Source of the DNA: Trema orientale
Taxonomy: Eukaryota; Streptophyta; Magnoliopsida; Rosales; Cannabaceae
Direction of reading: 5' to 3'
DNA: 64,000 nt
Assembly (NCBI GenBank): GCA_002914845.1
Contig: JXTC01000229.1
Coordinates: 216,356 to 280,355 of the forward strand
A program made the translations under genes and the position numbers. Below, in pieces: positions 1 through 12,520 of the stretch (within the stretch, counting starts at the first letter, position 1; every line of letters begins with the position of its first letter). Below the pieces are notes generated by a model. It did not search any database. It was not told the origin of the DNA and saw only the letters and a program-made list of their open reading frames with translations.

Positions 1-236
1 ACTTGAGGGGGAGCATTGGAAATCACATGTCTAGAGTCAGCTATGTTGTCTGTAATCACATGTCTAGGGTCAGCTATGGTGGCTAGAGTCAGCTAAGTGT
101 TGTTAGACAATTGTAAAGATAGATGCTAGTTGTAGAAATAGTTTCCTATGTAACGTGCCTATAAAAAACATACTTGTTCTTGTATTCTGATATGAAAATA
201 ATATCTCTCGTTCCTAAGTGAGACTCTTTAACAACA
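1..236 (+). mobile_element. 3' end of a Ty1/Copia-type element: polypurine tract and LTR
   Basis: Bases 3-13 (ttgagggggag) match the polypurine tract that precedes the 3' LTR in many plant Copia elements. The following ~220 bp look like an LTR: a TATA-like cctataaaaaac near 160-171, a downstream leader-like region, and an end in taaca near 232-236. The start of the LTR is eroded (cattgg where TG is expected). Short internal repeats of tctagagtcagcta occur at 31-96. The rest of the element lies before base 1. It sits in an intron of the S18 gene, in the opposite orientation. The family is inferred from the polypurine tract only; no coding part is visible. Confidence 0.6.
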
Positions 237-1004
237 TTTGAAACATGACTGCCAATACAAGAGAACAATGGTTGAATAGAATAACCAGCCCATTACTTTT
301 CTTAACAGATAGAGCTAACAGGTAGCATAAAAATACTTCCACAATTCTAACCCTAGGAGATGAGGATGTTAGTTGAGCTTTTACATGCCCTGTCCCCCAC
401 CTTCATAATCTTAAAATTCAAGTTAAGGACTTAATATGAATGAATTACAACTGCTAAATTTAGAGAAAAATAAACTCCGTGCATTGCTTGCCTCTCTATC
501 ATCTCTAGAAACAATGGCAATCAAGTAAACTGAGCACTGATTCACTGCTAAATCCAAAACAAAAAGCAAGCAACCAATAAAATGCATTGCTACGATTTCG
601 AAACAACGGCAATAAAGTACATAGAGTCAGTTACAAGTTACCATCAATTCACTGCTCAATCCAACAAAAGGCAAGCACCGTTATCATTGATGGTAAAAAA
701 ACCATCTCCAGCATTGCCTTGTTCAAGCTGAGCTGCCTCTTATACTATTAATGGTTGAAATTTTATTTTTCACAAAATTTTAACACATTGAATCAAGGAC
801 TCAAATAGTACCAGTAAGATCCAGAGTATATACGAATAAAGTAAATCACATTTAAGTAGCCTTTTATATCAGACCTACAAAAACAATAAACATAACCCCA
901 CTTCTAGACTAGCATTCAGAAAACTGTTTTCCATGACAAGAAGCATTTGTTTACACTTGACAATAAGACAAAATGGCAGATAAACTAAATGAAGTTATGC
1001 TTAC

Positions 1005-2413
1005 CCTAAAATCAGCTTTTCTTAGAACTTCTTCCGTTGTTACTTTAAACTCAGCCCTTTGGGGAGGTCTACGAACTCCTGGCTTTGTCACATCAAGATC
1101 CTACATAAAAAGTCGTACTGCTTAGAGAAGAGAAGAGAAGAGAGAGGGGCAGAAAACAAGTAAATATGGGAATAGATGTCATGCTTGTTATAAAGCTAGA
1201 ATAAGTAACATTGGCCCAAATCATTCAAAACTTCCAAATGCTAACTTGCGTCTTCCTGTAGACTGTAATACAATAACTGACATAAGAAAATATGTAAATT
1301 TCAAAATTTCAGTATTTTCCAACGTACTTTGAAAATTGATAGTTTGGCACAATTATATAAGACATTGAGAGGCCTCTTTGGTCACACTGTGTACCTTAAC
1401 ATCGTAAGTCATTCCACTCCTAAAAGTCACATCTGGTCTAAAGGTGTAATCCCCTTGTGATATTTCTTCAGGATCAAATTCAAAATATGTGGCTGCTTTC
1501 TCTAACCTCACATCCATTCCATCCTGCAATGTGTCAAAACTTTCATCTAATCCATCCAATGCAGTCGAATTCCTCTCCACATCTACTTTTGGGCCAAAGG
1601 TATCTCGACCCTTCCCAAGTCTATCGAGCTTTTCAAAAAAGGCATCTGTTCTTGGACTTCTTCCAGAATAATCACCAAAAATCCTCCGCTCGAAATCAGC
1701 AGTAGATTCAAATGAGTTACTGCCTTCTATATCACCCATTCCCCTACCTGTGGAGGGCACCACAAGCAAGACACTGAGACTTGGCAATTGTAAACTCTGA
1801 TTCATGGCAAGGTACATTCTTGAAGAGTATACCAAGTTTGAAGTATCAATAACACGAACAACTAAAGGAAATCACACTAAGATGAATTGGAAGTAATACA
1901 AGAAATCAAGATATAAATGCAACTCATACTGTACAAAAATAACGCAAAGGACACATCGATGCCATTTAGGTTTCTGCAAAGTCTAGTTTGAATGATCCTA
2001 TAGAACAAAAAACTCTATATTTTTTTAAACAGTGAATCCTCCTGATAAACCCTTTTCGAAGGCATGAAACTGTAGCAAATGCCTAGCTAGGTGGGTCCGC
2101 ATGAGGAATCGAAGCCCAGTCCTCATCGGAGCAAACAATGAGCCTGACCCTATCCCGTCATATGGGTAGAATAGAGCAACTATTCTCAACCTCCAAACAA
2201 ATTTTTAACTAATATTGCCCAAAAAATTTCAGTAATTGACTATTCAATAGAACATGAAATCAGATGGCAAAGGCTAGTAATAGTATTAAACGAGAAGGAC
2301 ATACCCGCTGAGTTTGCATTTGTAGAGAGGCTTCTTCCGACAGCAGAGAATTGCTGAAATCCAGGTGATGAGGCATCACTGAAGAACCCAAGAGCTAATC
2401 GAACTGTTCTCAT
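1005..2413 (-). CDS. Ribosomal protein S18 family protein, organellar type (5' part, exons 1-3)
   Basis: Three coding exons splice in frame: 2413-2305 (start codon, 109 bp), 1747-1395 (353 bp) and 1100-1005 (96 bp), all with GT-AG borders. They give 186 codons. Exon 1 encodes MRTVRLALGFFSDASSPGFQ, exon 2 has the conserved block AATYFEFDPEEI, and exon 3 has TTEEVLRKADFR. From memory this matches the long N-terminal region of the Arabidopsis S18 protein At1g07210, a predicted organellar small-subunit protein. The C-terminal exon with the RNA-binding S18 domain is not found in 1-1004 and should lie before the window, so the gene is cut by the window edge rather than shown to be broken. Intron 3 is at least 1 kb and holds the Copia LTR. 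The N-terminus looks like a mitochondrial presequence (inference). Confidence 0.75.
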
Positions 2414-2415
2414 TT

Positions 2416-2800
2416 CTGTTGTTCAAACAAACTTATTATAATAAAAAAGAAGAAGAAATTTCGCAGATAAATAAGAATACAACCGACCACATAACACAGT
2501 CATAAATAATATTGACATGAATATAGAACAAATCTTAACATCACACCAATTCACCTAAGACCCAGTGAATCATTGAATAGAGACCAAAACCCATAAGCTA
2601 GCAACAGCCAACAGGGGATCATCTTAGTTTCTTACCCAATTGAGACCTTGACGTGAAGATTTGGTGAATCTGAGTCCCTTCTCTCAGTCAAGAGTGAAAG
2701 TGAAGGAACGATTTAGTGAGAGTGAGAGTGAGAAAGTGCAAAGGTCATGAGCGTGAGTTGAAGTTGAGAACGACAACTGTCATGACAGGACAGCAGGGGG
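2416..2800 (-). promoter_or_regulatory. 5' UTR with a leader intron, and promoter side of the S18 gene
   Basis: A leader intron is likely: on the minus strand a donor reading gtaaga lies at about 2635 and an acceptor ending acag lies at 2418-2416, three bases before the start codon. The leader exon would then run upstream from about 2636. No clear TATA box was found. Upstream lie purine-rich stretches and a GA repeat. Transcript data would be needed to fix the start. Confidence 0.45.
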
Positions 2801-2817
2801 GTTTAGGTGTGCAGGGA

Positions 2818-2840
2818 AAGAGAGAGAGAGAGAGAGAGAG
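2818..2840. repeat. (AG)n microsatellite
   Basis: About 11 AG units upstream of the S18 gene; GA/CT tracts are common in plant leaders and promoters. Confidence 0.9.
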
Positions 2841-3610
2841 TTCGGGAGCGCGGCACAGTGCTAGAGCTGATGGCAGGTGAGGGCGTTAGATTAGGGTTTC
2901 TTCTTCCACTAGTTACTAGAGGCACGTGCCCGTTCATTCTAATTATTAGTTTTTATTTTGTTTTTTTTTTTTTATTAACAATAATTAGCATATTTGTAGA
3001 AGAATAAGACATGGATTCGGATATTAGATAATAGGTTAATTGTATTAGTGTTACAACAAATATAAATGGATTGTTGTATATTGCAAGCAGCACGGAGTCA
3101 ACAAGTTCTTCCGTTGGGGTATAATAGCATAATTAGAGATTTAGTATAATTTTGACCAATTTTTAATGGAGTATAGAATTGTTTTGGCCAAATTATAGTG
3201 AAAGCACAAAAATTTTTTCCTTTCTGATACGTATAAAAAAAATTCCCAAAATTCAGGGGAATACGCTCCCATTGGTCCCCTTGTCTCTTTCCGCCCTAGA
3301 TTGCAATAGCAAAGAAGTTTCATATCTGTTAAAAAAAGAAATTTAGATCAATAGCCGGAAAAAAAAAAAGGCAAAAAATTAATCGAGGAAGGATTATACT
3401 AACAATTTTTTATTTTTAAAAAAAATAAGTGAATGATATGCGCTCTTTACTTTTCTTTTTTTGCTGGAAATGCACTCTTCACTTTCCAGTGAAGTATGTT
3501 GGTTTTTGACAAGTTGAAACGCAATGAAAAATTATATGAAAATAATAGTTATATGTATATTTTGAAGACTATAATTTATTTTTCTTAAAATAATTATTGT
3601 AATTGACTAT
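2841..3610. other. Intergenic, no gene seen
   Basis: AT-rich DNA with A and T runs. The open frames are short and low-complexity, without recognisable protein. Nothing else is supported. Confidence 0.6.
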
Positions 3611-3619
3611 AAATATTAA

Positions 3620-3831
3620 GAGGCGCGTCTGCAGTAGGGGCGTCCCTGCGTAGGGTCCTGTCTATACACCGTTTGATGAGAATCTGTGTATAAATAGATT
3701 CCCCACAGATTCCCGTTATTCCCCACAGATTCCCGTTATTCCCCACAGATTCCCGTTATTCCCCACAGATTCCCATTAAACGGTGTATAAAGGGTGGTCC
3801 TACGTACGGCGCCCCTACTGTAGCCCTCCCC
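3620..3831. mobile_element. Mutator-like MITE, copy 1 (212 bp)
   Basis: The ends are inverted: gaggcgcgtctgcagtaggg at the left, and the complement of the right end reads ggggagggctacagtagggg. The element is flanked by the 9-bp direct repeat aaatattaa (3611-3619 and 3832-3840), the target length typical of Mutator-type elements. Inside, 3701-3780 is four head-to-tail 20-bp units (ccccacagattcccgttatt, the last one diverged). No coding capacity. A sister copy lies at 4183-4354. The superfamily call rests on target length, because no transposase is present. Confidence 0.85.
3701..3780. repeat. Four tandem 20-bp units inside MITE copy 1
   Basis: Units start at 3701, 3721, 3741 and 3761. The first three are identical; the fourth ends cattaaa instead of cgttatt. 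The sister MITE has only about two such units, so the array has expanded or contracted between copies. Confidence 0.9.
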
Positions 3832-4182
3832 AAATATTAAGAGCTGTTATTATGAAAAAGAAAAATAAAGTAATTTTTGTTATTTCAAAAACAAAAGGAG
3901 TAATTGAAATATAGATGTGACAAGGCAGGTAAAGAAAGAAAATAAAATAAATAACTAAAAAAATTAGTCTGTGAACTTGAATAATATATTACCCAAGTAT
4001 GATGCGTGTCATCATTTTTAAAAAAAAAAAAAAAAGTATTAATCTAAATATCAAAATATGCACACTGTACAAGAAGTGGAATCTGGATTGAATCATTCTC
4101 TATGATGTAGTGGCTTCAGCGTTGGCTGAGGAGTAAAGGCAATGAAAATACTAAATCAACCTTAAACTAATTAATAAAATAA

Positions 4183-4354
4183 GGGCGCGTCTACAGTAGG
4201 AGCGCCCCTACGTAGGGCCCTGTCTATTCACCGTTGGATGGGAATCTGTATATAAATAGATTCTCCACAGATTCCCGTTATTCCCCATAGATTCCCATCC
4301 AACGATAATTAAGGCATGACCCTACGTAGGGACGCCCCTACCGTAGCCATCCCC
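4183..4354. mobile_element. Mutator-like MITE, copy 2 (172 bp)
   Basis: Same family and orientation as 3620-3831. The left end is gggcgcgtctacagtaggag; the complement of the right end is ggggatggctacggtagggg. The 9-bp target duplication ataaaataa is perfect (4174-4182 and 4355-4363). The shared interior is a shorter version of the cccca-cagattccc repeat. No coding capacity. Confidence 0.85.
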
Positions 4355-4363
4355 ATAAAATAA

Positions 4364-7300
4364 AGGTATAAACGGTAACAAAAAAGTTTGAAGTGATGCC
4401 TACTTATATATAGAGATATATAACATATATAGTCGTTTTTAAAAAAAAATATTTGTTCAACCTTCACATGTTCGGCTCGGTCGGCTTCTTATAGGTTGTA
4501 AGGCCCATAACCCGTAGCCTAATAAAGTATAACATGTCTCCTAATTTTTCAGCCCAACCCAACCGAATAGAAGCTTAGAACCCGCCGAATTCGGCTTGGA
4601 TTAGGTTGGGTTGGCTGGATCGGTCGGCCTAGGTCTTTTTTGTACACCTCTATCCTAAAGCCACTTCAAGTCGAGGCCATAAACAACTAATTTTTAGGGT
4701 TTACCGCACAAAAGGTCCCTGAAGTACCCTTTATGAGAATGTATCCAAAATCCAAACAGACCTAGAAAATAAATCTAAGGAAAAAAAAAAAAACAGATGA
4801 ACAGTTAAACAAGAGTACATGACACAAAATCCAAACAGACCTAGAAAACAGATCTAAAAAAAACAAGAAACAGATGAACAATTGTACAAGAGTAAATGAT
4901 ACAAAAAAACCATAAAGTTTGAATTTTCTACCTAAAAATAAATAAAACTTAATATTTGATTTTTGTAAATTAATACCTGAGATTTTGAATCTCTGCAAAT
5001 TGCTACCTTATTCAAACAAATTAAGGGATTTTAATAGTTAAAAGACAATTTTAACCGCAGAGGGACACTCAACACGAGGAATTGGCATGCCTGGCTTTGT
5101 TTGCCTCTTTGAGCATTTTTGGGAGGAACAAGGCGACACTTTTTTTTCTAGGGTTTCTAATTTGAGAATTAGGGATTAAGGTGTCTAATGTTATTTTTTT
5201 ATTTCTTTTTTTCTTCTTTCTAATGAGTGAACTTGATCGCTGTATTGAATATCTGCTCTTTTCTTTTCTTTTTTTAAATGGAGGAAGTCAAATTATGGGT
5301 TTGTCTTTTGGGTTGGGTTTTGCCTTCACGACGTTAAGCTGTTTCGATTTTTTTATTTTAATTTTTACAAAAGAAGATAAAATGAATCTGTTTGCGAAGG
5401 CAGGAGTAAATTAATCTTATATGTTTGATCCAGCAACTTACGATTGATAATCTAAGCTCAAAATAATTTCGAACTTTTTTTTTCTTTTTCCTTTTTGCTC
5501 TAATTTGATCAAGCTTGCTATATTAGTACAAAGAATTTCTTTTTTTTTTTTCCTTTTCAAAACTAAATTAAAAAGTTAAAAGAATTATTAAGGACGAATA
5601 TTATTGTTCGATACTCTTTGATAATTTTTTTTATTTCAAAACTTTTCTTTTATTTTCTAAAATTATATCAAAACTAAAAAAATAATTAAAAATGAACATT
5701 GACACATGTATTACTGTTTAGAACACGTTAATCATTTAATGAGGGGTAACATGGTCTTCTCACTAGCGTATAAATTTTTAGAAATTTAAAATCCGAGGAT
5801 AATTATTTGCAAATATCAAAGATTGGGTTATTTTTTTGAAGAAAACCAATCTTCAAGGTATTTTTATGTTATTATATAAATATAAAACGAAAAGGATAAA
5901 ACAAAGTAAATCCCAATTCAAAAATAAAAAATAAAAACCTCTTGCAACCCTTTACTTGATTAGATAGTAACATGTATAAGATTCTATGAACTCAAAGAGA
6001 AAGGGAGCAGAGTCACAGAAAACATAGTGAAACAAAGAGGTATACAATTATACAAAGTATGATCAAGTACACGAAAGAAAAAGTATAGAAAGAGTGATCG
6101 ATACCTCAAAGATATGAAATCTCAGAAGAAAAAAAAATCTTACGCCAACTTGAAGGGTTGAAGAGAGAGGGAGAGCCGGACTTGAAGGGTTGAAGAGAGA
6201 GAGAGAAAGAGAGGACGAGATTATGAGAGAAGTTTGTTTGAGACTTGAAGAAAGAGTTGTTGTAGTCTTCTAGTGCTTGCTTGGTGTCTACAGTATAGCA
6301 TAGAGAAACTCCAAAAACTATGCTAAAAATATCACTATTTTAGGATATATGTTGCTCATAATAATTATCTATTATGTATGCTCCTAGAAAAAAAAAATCC
6401 TTAAAACTAAAAAAGGCATATTTTCTTTCCTTTTTAACTTCAGAGCCTCTCCTCATTGTTTTCGTAGGGACCTTCCTTGGGCACCCTAAGCCCTCTTCCT
6501 CACCACCTAATTCTGCCATTACTCTATGAGGTTTAGTGATGTTGCTGCTGGTGAGTTTCTCTCTCCGTGGCTAATCACGTGCTTTCCTTCTTCTCTTTAA
6601 TTTGATTTGGCTTTGGTTTTGTGGTGATGCCTCTGTTTGGTACCGTGTTCTCTCCTTTGTTCCTATGCCTTTGTTGCTTTGAAATTTTAAGGGTGTTTTG
6701 GTCTATTTCGGTGGCTATAAGTTATTATAGGGAGCATATATGTCAATTTAGTCATTCTATTAGGTATTGTTAATATGAAATTTCTCTTAGCTTATTATTC
6801 TTTAGGTATTGAGTTCAAATCGCCCCATCTCTAATTGTCACAATAATAATAATAATTACTAAGATACTCTTCTCCATTTTGTTCCTTTTTAGGTTTAATT
6901 GCTAATCATGTGTCCTTTTCTAATTTTACTGATTTTTTTTTCTCAAAGAATATTAGCATTGAAGATTAATACAAAATTGTACATATTCTTTTGAATATTT
7001 GTATTGGGAAAAAAAATAAACAAATAAAACAAAATAAACAAACAGATGAAAATTAAGCTGCTAATACTATGAAGGAGTTTAATTTGGATATTTTATTAAG
7101 TGATACCTGCTCTTTTGCCTTATATTTTACTAATACATGCTTTTTCTAATAGAAATATATTATATACCTATTATTGGATATATATTTTATGTGTAAAATA
7201 CATGTGGTATATATTTACAGTATAATACTTTTAGTATATATTATAAGTGTATAAATTTAAATTCGTTTTAGATAAATTTTTTATAAATGAAATATATATT

Positions 7301-9083
7301 AAAATATTTATTTCGTGTACAAAATACTTGTCATTTACATTTGCTCGGGGGTGCTTTTTTTGCAAAAGATTAATTAAGTAAAATAATAATTAATTATAGA
7401 TAAATAAGTTTGTAGACAGTAGTCCAGCACTACGTATTAGATAGATAGAGTTTTGAATAGGCAGTAATACTGACCATTTATTGTGTTAGATTAGTTGGAA
7501 TTTAAATCATAGGAATATAAATTGCTAAATTTGACGTGGACAGTTGGTCAGAGTGCTTGCATGGAACAATATTTTATAGTTACATATAGCAAACTTAACT
7601 TGTCAACACCTCCATTTACACGGATCTATAAGTATTTAAAGTGGGCGGTTGCAAATAGAACGATCGCATTACGCAACTCAACTTGCTAAATAACTCATCC
7701 TATAGATCTGCGGGTATTTAAAGTGCATAATTTAAATGATACCAGTTATGTTGGCATAATATGTAGTTTGTTAGTTAGCACTCTACAATATATTACTATG
7801 CATATATATATATATGATGAGATAGAGGTGTTATGGTAGGATAATAAACAAAATCTATACAAATCTATAATTTGGTAGGATAAAACCCTCATACGAATAA
7901 ATCTATGGAAACAAGGCCTTCACGCAAATGAAAAATTTAATGGAAAAAAAAAAAAAAAAACTAGAGAAGTTCTACCAGAGGAGGAGATGCTTTTGGATCT
8001 ACCTCTTTGATGAGATAGAGATCATGTTAGGGCACACATTTGTGAGCACTAACAAAATTATTTTTTGATTATTTTGTGTGCTGGCTTCTTATTAGATATT
8101 ATCCCTTAATTCTAATTTTTGTTTTAAGTAATTATCATTTGCTTAGTTGAGATAATAAAACTGGTAATATTGCTCATTTGATTATTCTATGTGATTGTCT
8201 TTTAGGAAGGAAAAAAGAGAACTTACAGTTTCCCATTTGTGATTTTCTATTTATTGTGACATCCCACGATCCCACACACGTACGTACAGATATTCGTAAA
8301 AATATTTAGTATAAAAATAAGTCAATTAGACTCTAATTAATAATGTAAACAAAGTATCAATGCCTAATTATTAGAGTACACAAAGATGACATTACATGAT
8401 TAAGCTTAATCTAAGCTAGCTTAGTGTAATTAAACACAGTTCAGTACAGTGACTACCACCTCGTGCTTACCTGAAACTAACATTTTGGAAAATGCTAGAA
8501 ATGGTTTCTACACATTAAATAAAAGCTATTTGACGTGTTAAATGCACAGTGAATTTGGCTCCGAAAAGTGTGAAAAATGCATTTTACCGAAAAACTACTA
8601 TTCGATCAAGTTATCAACAGACATGATTTTAACGCATGTTCGTATAGTCTTACTATTCATAAATGTATTCTTTGTTCCTTTCACACACCAAACTCTCTCT
8701 CTCTGAGGGTACTGAGCCTTTACACTGCATGAGAGCACTTCCACAAACATTAGTACAATAATACAGATCATTTAGCAATTAGAATGAGTAATTTACCATG
8801 AAATTGATACTAGTTACTTAATATGTCTATTATGCAATATGAACATGTTTATTATTGGCTTATTATTTATGTGAGAATCTTGGGCATCACATTTATATAT
8901 TTCCAAATTGATTTTATTTTCATCACACGTTACCGTTTTGTTTTCTTGTAGACTAATTTTGATATCTGTAGTACTCATTAATTATGTTTATATGGGATTT
9001 GTATGGAGAGTAATAAGAAGTTACTTGTTTTTTTTCCCCCCCTAATTTGGACACTGCTATTGAAACAACAATATCAAAATAAG
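4364..9083. other. Intergenic, gene-poor
   Basis: AT-rich DNA without a supported gene. At 4480-4660 there is a patch rich in ggtcggc and gggttgg words typical of degenerate plant repeats that end in tgtacacctct. A 32-bp unit is repeated at 6149-6180 and 6181-6212, followed by GA-rich sequence. At 6430-6560 there is a short GC-richer patch with a donor-like gtgagt but no convincing frame. From 8258 (tgacatcccacgatccc) the sequence resembles an LTR start, but no second copy was found. Confidence 0.5.
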
Positions 9084-9088
9084 AAAAG

Positions 9089-9377
9089 TATTATAAACTA
9101 AGGACAAAGTATAGAATAGAAAATGCACAAAAGTAAAAGAAGAAGATACAAGAGAAGTGTAGAGAGAATTTTCTTATTATTCTATTCTTCTTCATATACA
9201 CAATACATGCTCAATGGCATATTTATAGGCTTATAACCATAAATGCTAGAATATCAAAAGATTATATATATTACAATGTAAAATACTATTAACTAGATTT
9301 AAATGAGGGATATGAAACCTAAAGGTTAGGGGTTATAGAATATGAACATCCACATATAAATTAATATATTCATAACA
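9089..9377 (-). repeat. 3' LTR of the Copia element
   Basis: 289 bp, ending tgtt...ataata in the minus orientation. Aligns along its full length to 14647-14935 without indels by eye. Confidence 0.92.
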
Positions 9378-10029
9378 CTTCCCTTTGGATGTTCATTAGA
9401 ATATACCTTATTAAAACTTTACTAGGTAAAACCCTTTGGGACGAAAAACTTAGTAGGAGAAAAATAGTGCAATATTCTTATTATTTGCTAAAGTTGCCTC
9501 ATTAAAAACCTTGCTAGGAAAATTCAGTGAGACAAAACCTCAGCGAAGGAAAAAAAAATACAACATACATCCTTCAGCTATTGCATATGCTACCTTATTA
9601 AAATACTTAGTCAATAAAAACTCTATGAGATAAAAACTTGACTAAGGAAAAAGAATACATCTATATATTGATTTGCTCCCCCTGATAAGAATAATACTAT
9701 TGATCAATGCATACTAACCAACAAGATAAAATGTGTATAAAAACGTAGTGGCACATTGCATTGTTCACATATCCTAATTTCTGTAAGAATTTATAAAATC
9801 AGTTTTTTCCAAAATTGGTACAATCCATATAAAATTTCTGCAATTCAATTAAATATATGTTGCATGTTTATCTTTATTATCTTTACTCCTTCTAGGATTT
9901 TCATACGAATATTAATATCTAGTTTTAATACGATATCCATGAGGTGCATATCAAACCTCTCATTAACTACCATACTAATCATGTAACGGAATGTAATTAT
10001 ATTTATAAAAAGGAGAATAAGTTTCATTC

Positions 10030-12520
10030 TAGTTAATGTCTGGTCTCTGCAAGAAGACCTTTGGTAACTAGTCTCACTTGATATCTTACTACTTCATTAT
10101 TCTCGTTATGCTTTCGGACAAGCATCCACGTATATATAATCGATTTCATATTGCGAGGAGTCAGCACAACAAGTCCAAATATATTACTTTTAGAAAGCGA
10201 GACTAGCTCTACCTGAATTGCCTCTTTTCATAATGGCCAATCATGTTTATGCTGTCATTTAACCATACTTATGAGTTCTAGATCCAGATTTATCTTGAGA
10301 TAGCAAGAATAACTATTGAGGCAAATACATCGTCGACGATCAAAATTTCTGTTCAATTTTTCTCCTATATTTACAAAATAAATTGAGATCTCGAAAATTT
10401 CATCGATCACATCTACTCCATGAGCCATATTTGGAGGATTTAATTATCCGTTTTCTCATTCTATTTCTCAATATTAGCTATAGTTCTTTGACTAAGATTT
10501 TTCTCTTCAGGGGATTCTTTAAGTGACGCTGCTCCTCTTTTCTGCGGATTCTTATTTTTAGCACCAATTTGCCATCCATGCTTCTATATGTTTCAAGCTC
10601 AATTGGTCATGTATTGTTAATAGGGATTACAACCATTATTGGGGTATTAGCAGCAGGAATTTAAGATTTTTCATCACTCTCATAGCATCTATAAATATCT
10701 TTAGCAGTTGAATTGTAATCTGTAATAACTATATTATTTTCTGAAAACTTCTAGTTTACTTTTACTTGTACAAGAATTAAAATACTTAACTAGTCTTCCT
10801 TCTAAGAATTTTCTCAATATTTTTCATATTACAAGTATCATTTCTTCCCCTAATGTCGAGAAATGTGACTTGTCTAATTAGCAATTAGTAAATGTGTGGT
10901 AAATAAATTATCCGTTAGAAGTATTTAAGAATACTTATAATCAAGGCAGTTGAATAGACAAAACATGTGGCACAACCACAAACTCGCAGATAATAATAAT
11001 TTTTAGGCTCGTGCTCATGTACAAGTTATAATGGGGGGTTCATGTGATATGCAGATGACCGAATTTGAATCAGGGTTATTGTATGCTTAATATCATATCC
11101 CCAAATAATGAAAAGCAATTTTGATTTCAATTTACAATAAGCTTTTTGCTTTAATAAATGACTCTACTGGGTCGTCTTGTGTATAAGTGTGGGTCATATG
11201 ATGCTCAACTTTCATCCCAATTACCAAGAAATAATCACTATAGTATTGAAATATAAATTTACCAATATTATCAAGTTTTTTGGACTTATCGGGACAATAT
11301 AAAATTGTACTTAATTAAATTATAGATAGACAACAGGCTAACATAAGGCCAATGCATTTAGATATCTGTCAAAATTATAATTTATTGAAATAACCCTCAT
11401 ATATTCCCTTGGATCTATTATAAATTACAATGGTTTCAATGATGGCCTTTTAACTAATTTGCCTTGAGCACACGCAGCATAAAATCATATGAAGGATTTT
11501 TCTGATTCTTGAACGGATGTCTATCATAATTCTCAATACTTCGATTCATCATACTAGACTTAGGATAACCTAATCGGTCATACCAATCCTTTAGAATTTG
11601 ATTATTGAACTACAGGTTCAATGCAACATGCTTACAACTTATGATATGAAAGTGCAATATAAGCTTGTGGAGTCTTCTAGAGCCATCTATTTATTTAACA
11701 ATGCCTGAAATTGTAATATATACCTCTCATAATAAGACATATCTATAAGGTATCTACTATCTCATAGGATAATATGCATAATTATAATATCTACTAAATA
11801 TACTTCTAATTTATTTCTCCAGAAGTATGGGATTTGGCATCGTTCCCATTAATATTCAAGCAAAAAAATAATAATAAGGTAATATATACATTACAGTATA
11901 GAATAATGCAGGTAAATAAATAAACAACTAAATACAATATCCAAGAATTATTCGAACACATTTGAAATTCAATGATAAATAACTATAATAATATCTAAGC
12001 TCAATTAATCCTTTAGGAAGTCAACTTATGAATCACATATAGTTGGGTTATGTTCTCTACATTTTCTAATTCCCTTCCAAGGCTTGTTGTATTCATTAAA
12101 ATGGACCTTACTCTTAGGTGTGTACTTTTGGAACAACTCAAATAGATGTTTAGGGGTATAACAAGTACGGCTCCAATGGTCTTTCCCTCAATATCTACAA
12201 TAAGCATGTTGTCCACTATTGTCCTGCATGCTCATTATTTCTCCCCCTCTTCTGGTGGGTATTCATAAGTATTTTTTTATGAGCATGCCCATAATCATAT
12301 CCATTGTTCCTATACATTGCCCAAAGTTATCACACTTGTGGCTACATACAATATTTACTTCATGGACTGTTGTCACACTAATAGGCTTAGCTTGATGATT
12401 CATCATCATTAATGCATTGTCTTTCTCAACCACTAGAAGACAAGCAATAAATATAGAGTACTTTTGAAAATTTTCGTTCTTTTTAGTACTACTGCAAGAG
12501 TATGTTAGAGACATAAAAAA
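10030..12520 (-). pseudogene. Remnant gag-pol of the Copia element
   Basis: Minus-strand fragments in the usual Copia order. Near 12514-12400 is a Gag stretch with FQKYSIFIACLLVVEKDNAL. Near 12207-12120 is a broken zinc knuckle (YCRY, stop, GKDHWSRTC, then TPKHLFELF). Near 11062-10962 is the integrase tail (IRSSAYHMNPPL, stop, LVHEHEPKNYYLRVCGC). Near 10230-10040 is the start of reverse transcriptase (EAIQVELVSLSKSNIFGLVV, then YQVRLVTKG). The rest of reverse transcriptase and RNase H is not recognised between 10030 and the 3' LTR, so the 3' part of pol is probably deleted or replaced. Many stops and frameshifts; not functional. Confidence 0.75.

Noticed and set aside
3701-3780. CRISPR-like array of 20-bp repeats
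   Set aside because: The units are head-to-tail without spacers, inside a MITE, in a plant genome.
4480-4660. hAT-like MITE with ggtcggc-rich arms
   Set aside because: Suggestive words only; no matching ends or 8-bp target duplication could be set.
8258-8700. LTR starting tgacatcccacgatccc
   Set aside because: No second copy, end or target duplication was found in the window.
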